Below, piece after piece: positions 7,579-19,321 of a stretch of 64,000 nt of DNA. The notes beneath the pieces were generated by a model. It was not told the DNA's origin and searched no databases. It was given only the letters and a program-made list of their open reading frames with translations. The stretch's first letter is position 1. Every line of letters starts with the position of its first letter. The position numbers and the translations under genes were made by a program. This DNA comes from Rhizobiaceae bacterium (GTDB lineage Bacteria; Pseudomonadota; Alphaproteobacteria; Rhizobiales; Rhizobiaceae), in the NCBI GenBank assembly GCA_905339215.1, contig CAJPFN010000019.1, positions 1-64,000 of the forward strand, given 5' to 3'.

Positions 7579-8838
7579 CTATTCTGCCGGAGGCTTCGTA
7601 CGCGACAGGCGAAGCCCTGCTGCCGTGCGGTTCTGGAAACCTTTCCAGTAGCTGTGATCGGGACGCGGCGTGCCGTCGACTTCGGTCGACCAGATCCCGT
7701 CGGCGGCACGTTCGCAGAGATCGAGATAGGGCTGCATCGCCTCGTCGCCCCTGACGTGCAGGCCGAGGAAGGCGGTCAGGAAGTGCTGGGCGACGTTGTT
7801 CATGCGCACCGTGTCCCACACCGGGTCGGCATAGTGGTCGAAGGGCGAAAACCCGAGATTTTCCGACATGAACCAGGACTCTGCTGGCGCGGGTATGGGC
7901 GCGGCGGCGTTGTGGTTGGCGTTCTCGAAGGTGAGCAGCGCCCGGTCGGCTTTGGTGCTGAGATCGAACAGCTTCCTCACCCCGCCGGCATAGCCGGAGA
8001 TGTCGTCGGCGTCGCCGGCGACGAACAGGATCGGTCCGCGCACCCCGGCGAGACCCTCGGCCTCCCAGAAGCCCTTTTCCATGCCCCACGGGGCGATGGC
8101 GACGAAGGCCTTGAAGCGCGGGTCGGCGAGTGCGCGGTGTTCGGCCGAGCCGGCGACGTGGCGCGCGAGCAGGCCGTCGGGCGGCGCCCAGTCGAACGTC
8201 ACGGCGGCGGGCGCGAGGCCGCCGCCGGCCGAGATGACGACGCCGTAGCCGCCCATCGAATAGCCGACCAGCGCCGCCCGCGAGGCATCGACGAGGCCGG
8301 CGAGCAGGTTGCCCGGCGTCCGCGACAGGCGGTCGATCTCGTCGAGCACGAATTTCTGGTCGAGCGGCCTGTTCACCAGCGTCGAACCGAACGCACCCTG
8401 GTCGGCATAGGTGGAATCGGCATGGTCGATGGAGGCGACGACATACCCCTTGCTGGCGAGGTTTTCCCCGAGATGGCCGAGCAGGAACCGGTTGCCGGGA
8501 TAGCCGTGCGACAGGATGACGAGCGGGCAGGGGCCGGCCGGGGCGGGCGCTGCGTCGCGCACCGCCTGCCCGTGAAGCGTGGCACGGGTCTCGCCGTCGC
8601 GCAGGAGCACGTTCTCGTAAGGGGTCGGCGGCGTTCCCGGCGCGACCTCGGCAGGATACCAGACCTCGAGGGTGAACGGTCGGTCGTAGACGGGCAGCGG
8701 GCGTCCCGCCACCGCGCGGGCAATGTCCGGCTGTCCGGGGTTGACGGCCGACAGCGTCGTCACGCCGACCCGATGAGGCCCCCGCGCCGCCAGGTCCGGG
8801 GCGTCGGGGCGGATCAGGTCGATGCGGTTCGTTGTCAT
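7579..8838 (-). CDS. Alpha/beta hydrolase, predicted dienelactone hydrolase / PAF-acetylhydrolase-like
   Basis: A 419-residue cytoplasmic serine hydrolase. The oxyanion region PLVILSHGYPGN and the nucleophile elbow VGYSMGGYG are clear. ENANHN near the C-terminal part probably supplies the His, and FVAGDADDI the Asp. The layout matches the COG4188 group (hydrolases of short esters or lactones) more than small dienelactone hydrolases, since it has an N-terminal strand block including the phrase FTLEVWYP. The natural substrate is unknown. It lies 47 bases downstream of the aspartate aminotransferase gene on the same strand and may be co-transcribed. The start at 8838 has only a G-rich upstream run as ribosome site. 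Confidence 0.82.
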   Translation of the reverse strand: MTTNRIDLIRPDAPDLAARGPHRVGVTTLSAVNPGQPDIARAVAGRPLPVYDRPFTLEVWYPAEVAPGTPPTPYENVLLRDGETRATLHGQAVRDAAPAPAGPCPLVILSHGYPGNRFLLGHLGENLASKGYVVASIDHADSTYADQGAFGSTLVNRPLDQKFVLDEIDRLSRTPGNLLAGLVDASRAALVGYSMGGYGVVISAGGGLAPAAVTFDWAPPDGLLARHVAGSAEHRALADPRFKAFVAIAPWGMEKGFWEAEGLAGVRGPILFVAGDADDISGYAGGVRKLFDLSTKADRALLTFENANHNAAAPIPAPAESWFMSENLGFSPFDHYADPVWDTVRMNNVAQHFLTAFLGLHVRGDEAMQPYLDLCERAADGIWSTEVDGTPRPDHSYWKGFQNRTAAGLRLSRTKPPAE

Positions 8839-8885
8839 CGCCGCCCCCCGCTCGCCGTTGACGAGGCCCCCGCGCCGTGCCGGCC

Positions 8886-12094
<3,209 letters not shown>

Positions 12095-12177
12095 ATCGCG
12101 CTGTCTCGCCGGTGGCGAGGCGATCCGTCCGGCGCCGCGGAAACCCGCCCGCCGCTGCGGAGCGACGCGCGCGAACG

Positions 12178-12204
12178 AAAAAAGGCGGGGAACGACCCCG
12201 CCTT
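12178..12204 (-). terminator. Intrinsic terminator, minus strand, downstream of the cold-shock gene
   Basis: Read on the minus strand: GGCGGGG, loop TCGTT, CCCCGCC, then six T. The stem is at 12184-12202 and the T-run at 12178-12183. It lies about 170 bases past the cold-shock stop, leaving a long 3' trailer in which no gene was seen (12205-12372). Confidence 0.8.
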
Positions 12205-12372
12205 CCAACTGCCTGGTAGCCTGATTTGGAGCCCGCCTCCGCCCGTTGCCGCAGCTATCTGCTGTCATGGCCGACGGGGTGGCATGCTCCGGCGCGCATC
12301 TCGCGCGGCCGCCAGTACATCCGTGACTTGCCGAGCCAGTCCCCGGCCGGAAGCCGGGGCGCGCTCGCTAAA

Positions 12373-12585
12373 TCAGGCTGCCCTGCTGAGAGATCCGGCA
12401 GCGGACTTGCCGGTGCGGCGGTCCTGCTCGATCTCGAAGTTGATCTTCTGACCTTCCACCAGGTTGGTCATTCCGGCGCGCTCGACGGCCGAGATGTGGA
12501 CGAAAACGTCCGCGCCGCCGTTGTCGGGCTGGATGAAGCCGAAGCCCTTGGTGCTGTTGAACCACTTGACGGTTCCGGTAGCCAT
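12373..12585 (-). CDS. Cold-shock protein, CspA family
   Basis: A 70-residue single cold-shock domain that binds single-stranded RNA and DNA. RNP1-like KGFGFIQP and RNP2-like VFVHISAVE motifs are both intact, preceded by the usual start [10 protein letters not shown]. Residue order and length match rhizobial CspA proteins, although the C-terminus ([11 protein letters not shown]) is a little longer than many. The ATG at 12585 is preceded by AGGA. A gap of over 220 bases upstream is consistent with the long leader typical of cold-shock mRNAs, but I cannot show a thermosensor. It is followed by the terminator at 12178. Confidence 0.93.
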   Translation of the reverse strand: MATGTVKWFNSTKGFGFIQPDNGGADVFVHISAVERAGMTNLVEGQKINFEIEQDRRTGKSAAGSLSRAA

Positions 12586-12813
12586 GTTCGCATTCCTGTA
12601 CGCTTGCGTTGTAGTGTGGCCGTGCGCGATACGCACGACCGATGGTATCGAGATTTTGGAGATAGACGTCAGCAAACGCGTTCAGAACGCGAGGCCCGGA
12701 TCGATCGGCCCAAATATCAACAGGTCCGTAGATAGGCGTATCGGGACGGAACGGCAACCCCCGGGGCGTTTCTTTTTTTCGCGCGACCGGTTCCGGGGGC
12801 TGTCTCCTGCCGC

Positions 12814-13713
12814 CTATTCCTCGGCGAGCGCGACGCCGTTCAGGCCGGCGATGACGTCGGCGAGCCTCGGCACGTAGTCGTCGCCGTGGCCGGTCGCGGT
12901 GGCGACGGCGAAGGAGTTGCGCACCGCCGCGCCCAGCGGATTGGCGGCGCCCGCCGCGTTGGCGAAGGCGGCAAGGTAGCTCAGGTCCTTCAGGCCGTTG
13001 CGGATGGCGAAGCGGTGGGCATTGGGATCGCGGCCGACGACCCACTGGAAGAAGGTTTGGTAGAATGGGCAATCCATGCGTCCGCCGCGGATGACGGCAT
13101 CGAAGGTCTTCGGCGTGATGCCGGCCTTGGCGCCCAGCGCCAGGGCCTCGGAGTAGAGCGCGGCGTAACCCAGCGAGACGAAATTGTTGAGCAGCTTCAT
13201 GGTGTGGGCGCTGCCGACGGGTCCTGTGTGGACGATGCGGCCGGCGAAGGCCTCGAGCACGGGACGGATGCGGGCGAAGACGGTCGGATCTCCGGCGGCC
13301 ATGACGTCGAGCGTGCCGGCCTCGGCGTCCTTCGGCGTCCGCGACAGCGGCGCGTCGACGAGCGTGATGCCGCGCGGCGCGAGGTCGCGGGCGAGCCGTA
13401 CCGTCGACGAAGGATCCGATGTCGAGCAGTCGACGACGACAAGCGGCCTGCCCGCCGCCGCCAGGCCGCCCGGGCCGCCGACCACCGCCTCGACCTCGGG
13501 ACTGCCGGTGACGCAGAGCACGACGACGTCGCTCGCCTCGGCGAGCTCGCCGAGCGAGCCGACTTCTTTCGCGCCGCGGGCGACGAGGTCGTCGATCGGA
13601 GCCCGGTTGCGGTGGGCGATCACGGCGAGCGGAAATCCCTTTTCGACGATGTTCTTCGCCATGCCGTGGCCCATCAGGCCGACGCCGACGAAACCGATCC
13701 TTTCGCGTGCCAT
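12814..13713 (-). CDS. NAD(P)-dependent oxidoreductase of the 3-hydroxyisobutyrate dehydrogenase family
   Basis: A 299-residue beta-hydroxyacid dehydrogenase. The N-terminal dinucleotide site is GFVGVGLMGHGMAKN, the substrate block DAPLSRTPKDAEAGTL corresponds to the family's 'DAPVSGG' region (here with SRT), and the catalytic lysine lies in HTMKLLNNFVS. The C-terminal all-helical dimer domain is complete. Members act on 3-hydroxyisobutyrate, tartronate semialdehyde, 2-hydroxy-3-oxopropionate or imines; the altered SRTP motif hints at a non-standard substrate. The ATG at 13713 follows GGGAGGAACC. It is divergent from the small secreted protein gene at 13866 and stands alone. Confidence 0.88.
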   Translation of the reverse strand: MARERIGFVGVGLMGHGMAKNIVEKGFPLAVIAHRNRAPIDDLVARGAKEVGSLGELAEASDVVVLCVTGSPEVEAVVGGPGGLAAAGRPLVVVDCSTSDPSSTVRLARDLAPRGITLVDAPLSRTPKDAEAGTLDVMAAGDPTVFARIRPVLEAFAGRIVHTGPVGSAHTMKLLNNFVSLGYAALYSEALALGAKAGITPKTFDAVIRGGRMDCPFYQTFFQWVVGRDPNAHRFAIRNGLKDLSYLAAFANAAGAANPLGAAVRNSFAVATATGHGDDYVPRLADVIAGLNGVALAEE

Positions 13714-13865
13714 GGTTCCTCCCGTAAAGTTGATCACCGGCACGATAGCATGGGGACGAGTTTCGTGCGCTTCGCCGTTTCTTCGGATATCGCCGCCGAA
13801 ATTCGGCCCCGGAAGCGCCCTATTCGCAATACGCCGCCGAGGCGGCCACCCAAGGGAGACGATTC

Positions 13866-14180
13866 ATGAAGAAGACCCTGTTTGCCGTGTTCGCCCTGTC
13901 GCTGGTGGCCTTCGATGCCCATGCGATCTCGCGCCATGACATCGCCGGCATGAGCTGCAGCCATGTCCAGGGGATCGTGCGCGCCGAGGGTGCGGCGATC
14001 CTTCGCTATCCGTCGCCGCGCAACCCGTCGCTCACCCTCTATGACCGCTTCGTCGCCCATGGCGGCTACTGCCAGATCGACGAGGAGGCCGTGGCGTTCT
14101 TCGTGCCGACGGCGGACACAGCGTCCTGCGCGGTGCTGAAGTGCCAGCCGCGCATCTTCCAGCCCTTCGGCGACGACTGA
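13866..14180 (+). CDS. Small secreted protein of unknown function
   Basis: A 104-residue protein with a clear Sec signal peptide (MKKTLFAVFALSLVAFDAHA, cleavage after residue 20). The mature part of about 84 residues has four cysteines (in MSCSHV, GYCQID, TASCAVL and LKCQP), which could form two disulfides. I do not recognise a named domain. GGGAGA lies 8 bases before the ATG. It stands alone between a divergent dehydrogenase gene and the lytic transglycosylase gene. Confidence 0.75.
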   Translation: MKKTLFAVFALSLVAFDAHAISRHDIAGMSCSHVQGIVRAEGAAILRYPSPRNPSLTLYDRFVAHGGYCQIDEEAVAFFVPTADTASCAVLKCQPRIFQPFGDD

Positions 14181-14285
14181 CGGCTACCGGAAGCCTGCTC
14201 ACGGACCGTGCGCAGGCTGCGGCAACACGTGATCGGCGCCCGGATCGATGCGGATTGATGCGGCGGCGCTGCTGCGCTAAAGCTC

Positions 14286-15050
14286 GTGTGCACCGAAAAA
14301 CGGGACTTGAAGCGCGACTTGACCCCGAAGATCCGGACATTGCGGACCATCGTCTCGTCCGCCGGCCTCATCGCCGCAGCCTTCGCCGCGGGATGTTCCA
14401 GTTCGCGCGGTCTCGACACGATCGGTGCCGACGTGATCGCGCCGGTCGCCTCCAGCTTCGATATCGCGCTTCCCGAGACCGTCTCGGCCGTGCCCTACGC
14501 GGCGGGCGATCTCGCTGCCGTCGCCCCGGCTGCGCCGGAAGAAACCGGGGCGGAGGTGCAACTCGCCTCGCTCGGCACAGCCGCGGCATCGCTTTCCGCC
14601 GCCTTCGCCGGGCCGTCGCCATCGGTGCTGCGGCCGGCCGCGCCGATCGTCAACGAGCGCCGCGACGCCGCCCATGTCGACCGGCTGATCGCCAAGTACG
14701 CCGCGCTCTACGAGGTTCCGGAAGACTTCGTCCGCCAGGTGGTGAAGCGCGAGAGCACGTTCAACCCTGGCGCCTACAACAAGGGCCATTGGGGACTGAT
14801 GCAGATCAAGCACGCCACGGCGCGCGGCATGGGTTATGACGGGCCTGCCGAAGGGCTTCTCGATCCCGAGACCAACCTGAAATATGCGGTGAAATACCTG
14901 CGCGGCGCCTATCTGGTGGCCGGCGGCGACGCCAGGCGCGCCGACCGGCTCTACCAGCGCGGCTATTATTACGACGCCAAGCGCGCCGGGTTGCTCGACG
15001 AGACCGGGCTTGGCCGCGACCGCCCGCGCCGCCGCGCCACCGGCGCCTGA
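14286..15050 (+). CDS. Lytic transglycosylase lipoprotein (SLT domain)
   Basis: A 254-residue envelope protein. The N-terminal part has a hydrophobic stretch ending in AAAFAAGCSSS, a lipobox that would place it on the outer membrane. After a low-complexity spacer, residues about 130-235 form an SLT domain: VVKRESTFNPGAYNKG contains the catalytic Glu, GLMQIKHATARGMGY is the G-L-M-Q-I block, and YLRGAY and the Tyr-rich RLYQRGYYYDA complete it. It cleaves the MurNAc-GlcNAc bond of peptidoglycan by family. The start is the GTG at 14286, without a strong ribosome site; a later start would cut the signal. No secretion-system partner is adjacent. Confidence 0.88.
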   Translation: MCTEKRDLKRDLTPKIRTLRTIVSSAGLIAAAFAAGCSSSRGLDTIGADVIAPVASSFDIALPETVSAVPYAAGDLAAVAPAAPEETGAEVQLASLGTAAASLSAAFAGPSPSVLRPAAPIVNERRDAAHVDRLIAKYAALYEVPEDFVRQVVKRESTFNPGAYNKGHWGLMQIKHATARGMGYDGPAEGLLDPETNLKYAVKYLRGAYLVAGGDARRADRLYQRGYYYDAKRAGLLDETGLGRDRPRRRATGA

Positions 15051-15156
15051 GGCTTCTTGTCCGCCCGGCGCAGGCTCGCCGGGTCCTTTGACAGAAATCA
15101 AGACAGCGGCCCTGACCTGCGCTATCGTCGCCACGGCTAACGACAGGGGGGCGGTC

Positions 15157-16314
15157 ATGGCCGGTCATTTTCTCGCGCGGATCGCGGCAGTTACGCTGGC
15201 CATGGGCGCCGCGCCGGCCCTTGCCGGCGGCTACGACACGGGCGAGAGCGACTGGGATTTCGTCTTCCAGGAGCGCGCCGTGGCCTTCGAAGCCGGCGTG
15301 CGCCACATCGCGCCGCTGCGCCGGCTGACCGGCGTCGCCGGCACGCTCGGCCCCAGCCCCGACGTCGACGAGACCGAAGCCTTCACGCTGCCCCGGGCGA
15401 GCCTCGCGGTGAAGATCGCCGACGTGGCGCGCTGCATGGCGAGCTACCGCGAGCCTTGGGGCGGCCACGCCAACTACGGAACCGCCTGGACCTACGCGCC
15501 GGCCGCCGTCGAGCAGCATTTCTCCTCGCGCGACTACGGGCTGACCTGCGCGGCCGGGTTTTCCGCCGGCAAGGGCCGCGTCTCCTTTCTCGGCGGCGTG
15601 TCGCTGCAGGAGGCGCGCTACCGGCTGACCCAGGCCTTCGGCCCGGTGATCGCTGCGACCGACGTCTCCGACAGGAGCCTCGCCTGGCGGCTGGGGCTGG
15701 CCTACGAAATCCCCGACTACGCGCTGCGCGCCAGCCTGATCTACAATTCGGCCGTCTCCTACGACATGACCGGCACCTTCGCCGCCTTCGGCCCGGCGCT
15801 GCCGGTGTTCGGGCACATCACCATGCCGCAGTCGGTCGAGCTGAAGGCCCAGTCGGGCGTCGCGCCGGGCTGGCTCGCCTTCGCCGCGGTGAAGTGGACC
15901 GACTGGAGCGTGGTGCAGTCGATGCCGATCTGCCCGGTCGGCGTGCCGGCCTGCACGCAGCCCTTCGCCGTGTCCGGCCTGTCGCTCGGCTTCCGCGACA
16001 CCTGGAGCGTGACGCTGGGTGCTGCGCACCAGTTCTCGCAGATGTTCTCGCTCGCCGGCAATCTGTCGTGGAACCAGGGCGCCTCGGCCGGCTTCACTTC
16101 GCAGACCGACGTCTGGTCGGCCGGGCTGACCGGCGTGCTCACCCCTTCCGAAAACGCCGAGTTCCGCCTCGGCGGCACGCTCGGCCTGCTCACCTCCGGC
16201 ACCTCGTCGACCATGGTGCTGCCCGGCGGCTTCCCCAATCCGCTCGGCTACACGGCGAGCTTCGGCAACGACCTTGTCTGGACGCTGTCGGGCGGCGCGA
16301 CGATCCGCTTCTAG
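15157..16314 (+). CDS. Outer membrane transport protein, OmpP1/FadL family
   Basis: A 385-residue beta-barrel with a Sec signal (ending APALAGG). The mature N-terminus, GGYDTGESDWDFVFQ, and the pattern of alternating strands with a terminal Phe (TIRF) fit FadL-type channels, which let hydrophobic compounds such as long-chain fatty acids cross the outer membrane. Internal cysteine-containing loops (QSMPICPVGVPACTQP) are typical of the alphaproteobacterial subgroup. AGGGGG precedes the ATG at 15157. It ends only 9 bases from the convergent extensin-family gene. Ligand unknown. Confidence 0.85.
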   Translation: MAGHFLARIAAVTLAMGAAPALAGGYDTGESDWDFVFQERAVAFEAGVRHIAPLRRLTGVAGTLGPSPDVDETEAFTLPRASLAVKIADVARCMASYREPWGGHANYGTAWTYAPAAVEQHFSSRDYGLTCAAGFSAGKGRVSFLGGVSLQEARYRLTQAFGPVIAATDVSDRSLAWRLGLAYEIPDYALRASLIYNSAVSYDMTGTFAAFGPALPVFGHITMPQSVELKAQSGVAPGWLAFAAVKWTDWSVVQSMPICPVGVPACTQPFAVSGLSLGFRDTWSVTLGAAHQFSQMFSLAGNLSWNQGASAGFTSQTDVWSAGLTGVLTPSENAEFRLGGTLGLLTSGTSSTMVLPGGFPNPLGYTASFGNDLVWTLSGGATIRF

Positions 16315-16323
16315 CCGATCCCG

Positions 16324-17127
16324 CTACTGGCAGAGCCGGAAGCCGCCGCTCCGCGCCTTCACGTCGAGGTGCAGGTGGTCGGCATGGGCTACGTCCGCGC
16401 CCGGTCCGAGCACGGTGGCGAAGGCGAGGCACGCCGTTTTGCGCGCCGCCTCCTGGAACGCTTCCTCGAGCGAACCGTCGCCGGTGCGCGGCGTCACCGC
16501 CAGCGCCTCGCCGCGCTCGAAGCGGAAGCCGGCGACGTCGATGGCGTTGCCGAAGGCATGCTCCGACAGCGTCCCGCCTTCGACGCCGTTGCGCGGGCGG
16601 CACAGATAGGCGGTGCCGTGGTCGATGCCGGCGAGCGGCCCGCGCCCGGGCAGGCGGCGGGCGGCCGGCACGACGAAGTCGCGCGTCCATTCGGCCAGCG
16701 CCAGCGCGGTGGCGCAGCGCAGCACGGCCTCCGGGCGCAGCTCGACGCCGGCGAGGATCTCCGACACCGCCAGCGGCCGCGCGATGCCGCAGTCGCGCTC
16801 GTCCGCGTCGGTCAGCGGCGGGCGAACCTCGAAGCGCGCGCCGAGCGCCGTTAGCGCTGCCGTGCACTCGGAAAACGCCGCGTCGCTTTCGGCGAGGGTT
16901 TCGCGCACCGGCGGCGCGGCCGGCCCGTCCGGCCCGGGCGGCGCTTCCGGCGCCGCTTCCTCTGGCTTGCCCGGCTCCTCGCGCTTGTCCGCCGCCGCCG
17001 GCCGCGTCTCCGGCACGGGAACCGCCTGCGGCGTTTGCGCCGGCACGTCTGCTTTGGCCTGGGCAAGAGCCGGCGCGGCGAGCGCCAGAAGGGCGATGGT
17101 GACGGCAAAGGCGTCGGTGCGGCGCAA
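16324..17127 (-). CDS. Extensin-family protein (extensin-like C-terminal domain), secreted
   Basis: A 267-residue protein with a signal peptide (cleavage near APALAQA), a Pro/Glu/Ala-rich linker (residues about 30-80) and a C-terminal extensin-like domain. The domain shows GTLSEHAFGNAIDVAGF and DHLHLDVKARSGGFRLC. The H-x-x-x-D and H-L-H pattern resembles that of zinc peptidases of the LAS/VanY type, so a cell-wall hydrolase role is possible. The start is a TTG at 17127 supported by GGAGG 8 bases upstream; no ATG fits. Such proteins are common in Rhizobiales but little studied. Confidence 0.85.
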   Translation of the reverse strand: MRRTDAFAVTIALLALAAPALAQAKADVPAQTPQAVPVPETRPAAADKREEPGKPEEAAPEAPPGPDGPAAPPVRETLAESDAAFSECTAALTALGARFEVRPPLTDADERDCGIARPLAVSEILAGVELRPEAVLRCATALALAEWTRDFVVPAARRLPGRGPLAGIDHGTAYLCRPRNGVEGGTLSEHAFGNAIDVAGFRFERGEALAVTPRTGDGSLEEAFQEAARKTACLAFATVLGPGADVAHADHLHLDVKARSGGFRLCQ

Positions 17128-17283
17128 GCGAAGGTCCTCCGCTCCCGATCGGAGCCCTGTTCAACGCGCATGGCATGTGCCGGTTCGGGGCCATGGTCTC
17201 GGGCGGCGAAAAATCCGTCTTGCGCCGCTCCGCCGGGCCACTCCGATTACGCGGATTTAACGCCCTTGTGCTTCATTGCCGCG

Positions 17284-17841
17284 ATGAGCAAGAAGCCCGC
17301 CAAAACCAAGCCCGTCAAGGAAAAACCAGCCGGAAAGCCGCCCGCCGCGGCCGGCACTGCCGCCGCCGGGGGCGAGGCCGCGGCGAAGCCGAAGCGGTCG
17401 AAGCTGAGGCTGGCGATCTTCGCCCTGGTGCCGCTCGTCGCGCTCGGCGGGGGCGGCTATGCCGGCTGGGCCTTCTTCCTGGCGCCGAAAGCGGCCGCCG
17501 AGGCCGGCCATGGCGGGGAGGGCGGCCATGGCACCGACCCGACCACGGTCTCGGCGCTGCTGCCCGACGCCCGGCCGGAGGTTTCCGCGACCCACTCCTA
17601 CGCCATCGCCGTGATCATGGAACCGGTCTGCGGGGCGCCGCCGGTGGCGTTGCTCAAGGCCGCGAGCGAGGCGGAAGCGGCCGCCGACGGCGCCATGGTC
17701 AACAAGTCCTGGATCGCCGCGGTGCGCCGCACGCGCACGCTCGACGCCAAGAACTGCAGCTTTCTCTATACCGAGGTCGAGGGCGCCGAGTGGCGGGCCG
17801 CCGACGGCGGCGCGCCGGCCAAGGCGCCGGCGGCGCACTAG
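17284..17841 (+). CDS. Single-pass membrane protein of unknown function
   Basis: A 185-residue protein with a Lys/Ala/Pro-rich cytoplasmic tail (residues 1-40), one transmembrane segment (LRLAIFALVPLVALGGGGYA, about 42-61) and a periplasmic domain of about 120 residues with two cysteines (MEPVCGAPP and KNCSFLY). The layout (short basic tail, one membrane helix, periplasmic domain) superficially resembles FliL, but there is no flagellar gene nearby and no FliL signature was seen. Divergent from the extensin-family gene. No strong ribosome site at the ATG at 17284. Confidence 0.65.
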   Translation: MSKKPAKTKPVKEKPAGKPPAAAGTAAAGGEAAAKPKRSKLRLAIFALVPLVALGGGGYAGWAFFLAPKAAAEAGHGGEGGHGTDPTTVSALLPDARPEVSATHSYAIAVIMEPVCGAPPVALLKAASEAEAAADGAMVNKSWIAAVRRTRTLDAKNCSFLYTEVEGAEWRAADGGAPAKAPAAH

Positions 17842-17913
17842 GCCTTTCCCCGCCGCGAGGGAGGGCGGTCGCATGGCGTCGTCGAGCCGAATGCGATCGC
17901 CTTGCCGCCCCCC

Positions 17914-18387
17914 TCAGCCGGCCAGCTCCGCCGCCCTCACCGTCACCTCGTCGGTGTGGGCAAAGCCCTTGGAATAGTCGAGCACCGAGATCACTTCCGG
18001 CCTCAGCTCGTAGAGCGCGACGCCGGCGAGGTCGATGTCGGCCATCATCGCCGCGTATTCGGGATATCTCTTCGGCATCTCCTCCATCACCACCCGGCGC
18101 ACCGTCGCCGCGTCGGCGACGGGAAACGCCCGCGCCGCCATTGACAGGCCGGTGATCTGAAAAAGCGCGGGCACGTCGTGGTCGACCGTCAGCGAGACGC
18201 GGTTGTCGCGCGCGATGTTCTTCGCTTTCTGCGTCTCGGGGCCGGTCATGAAGAACAGCGTCAGCCCGCGGCTGACATAGCCGACGGTCGTCGCCTGCGG
18301 CCAGCCGTCGGGCCTGACCGTGGCGATCGTCAGGATGCGGTGCCTGTCGAGGATGTCGAGGATCTTGTCGTGCAAGGCGGCGTCCAT
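17914..18387 (-). CDS. Pyridoxamine 5'-phosphate oxidase-family flavin-binding protein
   Basis: A 157-residue split-barrel protein. The opening ILTIATVRPDGWPQATTVGY is the usual first two strands of the PNPOx-like fold, and KNIARDNRVSLTVDHD the next conserved block. Members bind FMN or F420 and range from oxidases to general stress proteins, so substrate cannot be assigned. The ATG at 18387 follows GGGGAG. It is convergent with the preceding membrane protein gene; between them an imperfect inverted repeat (about 17866-17900) might end both transcripts. Confidence 0.82.
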   Translation of the reverse strand: MDAALHDKILDILDRHRILTIATVRPDGWPQATTVGYVSRGLTLFFMTGPETQKAKNIARDNRVSLTVDHDVPALFQITGLSMAARAFPVADAATVRRVVMEEMPKRYPEYAAMMADIDLAGVALYELRPEVISVLDYSKGFAHTDEVTVRAAELAG

Positions 18388-18528
18388 GGAAAGGCTCCCC
18401 GGCGCTGGTTTCGATGCGCGGCAGGGTAGGGGAGCGAGGCGGCACGGGCGTTGACGAGGGTCAAGGGGGGACGACCCGGCGCTTCGTCAGGCCCGGCCCC
18501 GTCATCCGGCCTCGCTGCGCTCGCCCAC

Positions 18529-18548
18529 CTTCTCCCCGAGGGGAGAAG
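18529..18548. repeat. Short palindromic repeat (CTTCTCCCC-gag-GGGAGAAG)
   Basis: A near-perfect inverted repeat in the gap after the PNPOx gene. The same core recurs at 21685-21707, 21827-21849, 23068-23096 and 23166-23190, always next to 'GGTGCCG/CGGGATGAGGGG'-like arms. This is the look of the mosaic palindromic repeats that are scattered between genes in rhizobia. Confidence 0.75.
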
Positions 18549-18595
18549 AGGGCGCCGGCGTTGATGGCGGCGTATCCGCTCCCCCGGAACGGGGG

Positions 18596-18805
18596 AGAGG
18601 TGCCGAGCGCAGCGAGGCGGAGAGGGGGTGATTGCATCGAACGCGCCGCACGGCGTCGATGGCGGCGTCTCCTCTCCCGCGAGCAGGGGCAGAGGTGCCG
18701 AGCGCAGCGAGGCGGTGAGGGGGGTGATTGCGTCGAACGCGCCGCACGCCGTCGATGGCGGCGTCTCCTCTCCCGCGAGCAGGGGCAGAGGTGCCGAGCG
18801 CAGCG
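18596..18805. repeat. Tandem 95/96-bp repeat, two full copies plus a partial third
   Basis: Copy 1 at 18596-18690, copy 2 at 18691-18786 and a 19-base start of copy 3 at 18787-18805, each beginning AGAGGTGCCGAGCGCAGCG. The full copies differ at only a few positions. A diverged partial copy precedes them (about 18554-18595). Each unit contains half of the palindromic repeat (CTCTCCCGCGAGCAGGGGCAGAGG), so this is likely local amplification of an intergenic mosaic element. The ORFs reading through it are a by-product of the repeat. Confidence 0.85.
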
Positions 18806-18862
18806 GCGAAGGTGAGAACCCGGCGGAATCGCGCTATCCTGCGCCGAGACGAGGAGACCGCC

Positions 18863-19321
18863 ATGCCCGCCATACCGCTTCCGCTTTCCGGCTCGTGCCG
18901 CTGCGGCCGGGTCGAGATCCGCGTGACGAAGCCGCCGCTGGCGACCAGCGCCTGCCATTGCCGCGGCTGCCAGAAGATGTCGAGCAGCGCCTATTCGCTC
19001 ACCGCAGTCATCCCGGCCGACGGCTTTGCCGTGACGAAGGGCGAGCCGGTCATCGGCGGGCTGCACGGGCCGGACATCCACCACTTCTTCTGCGGCCATT
19101 GCATGACCTGGATGTTCACGAAGCCTGAAGGCATGGACTGGTTCGTCAACGTCCGCCCGACCATGCTCGACGACACCGCCTGGTTCCGCCCCTTCATGGA
19201 GACCTACACCAGCACCAGGCTCCCCTTCGCCGAGACCGGCGCGGTGCGGAGCTTCGCCGAATTCCCGGCGATGGAGGAGTATGAAGGGCTGGTGGGGGAG
19301 TATCGGGAGTGGATGGGGTGA
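18863..19321 (+). CDS. GFA-family (CENP-V/GFA domain) zinc protein
   Basis: A 152-residue protein of the GFA fold, named after glutathione-dependent formaldehyde-activating enzyme. The zinc ligands are visible as GSCRCG (residues about 10-15), CHCRGCQK (about 32-39) and FFCGHCMTW (about 76-84). The family is broad and most members do not act on formaldehyde, so no reaction is assigned. GAGGAG lies 6 bases upstream of the ATG at 18863. It follows the tandem repeat array and precedes the AT-rich AIPR island. Confidence 0.88.
   Translation: MPAIPLPLSGSCRCGRVEIRVTKPPLATSACHCRGCQKMSSSAYSLTAVIPADGFAVTKGEPVIGGLHGPDIHHFFCGHCMTWMFTKPEGMDWFVNVRPTMLDDTAWFRPFMETYTSTRLPFAETGAVRSFAEFPAMEEYEGLVGEYREWMG

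Noticed and set aside
12205-12372. A possible gene or tRNA in the gap after the cold-shock gene
   Set aside because: No cloverleaf and no ORF with a ribosome site were found. It is probably the 3' trailer ending at the terminator at 12178.
17284-17841. FliL flagellar protein
   Set aside because: Only the general layout (short tail, one membrane helix, periplasmic domain) matches; there is no flagellar context or FliL motif.
18596-18805. A CRISPR-like array
   Set aside because: The repeat unit is 95 bases and directly adjacent without spacers, and there are no cas genes. It is a tandem intergenic repeat.
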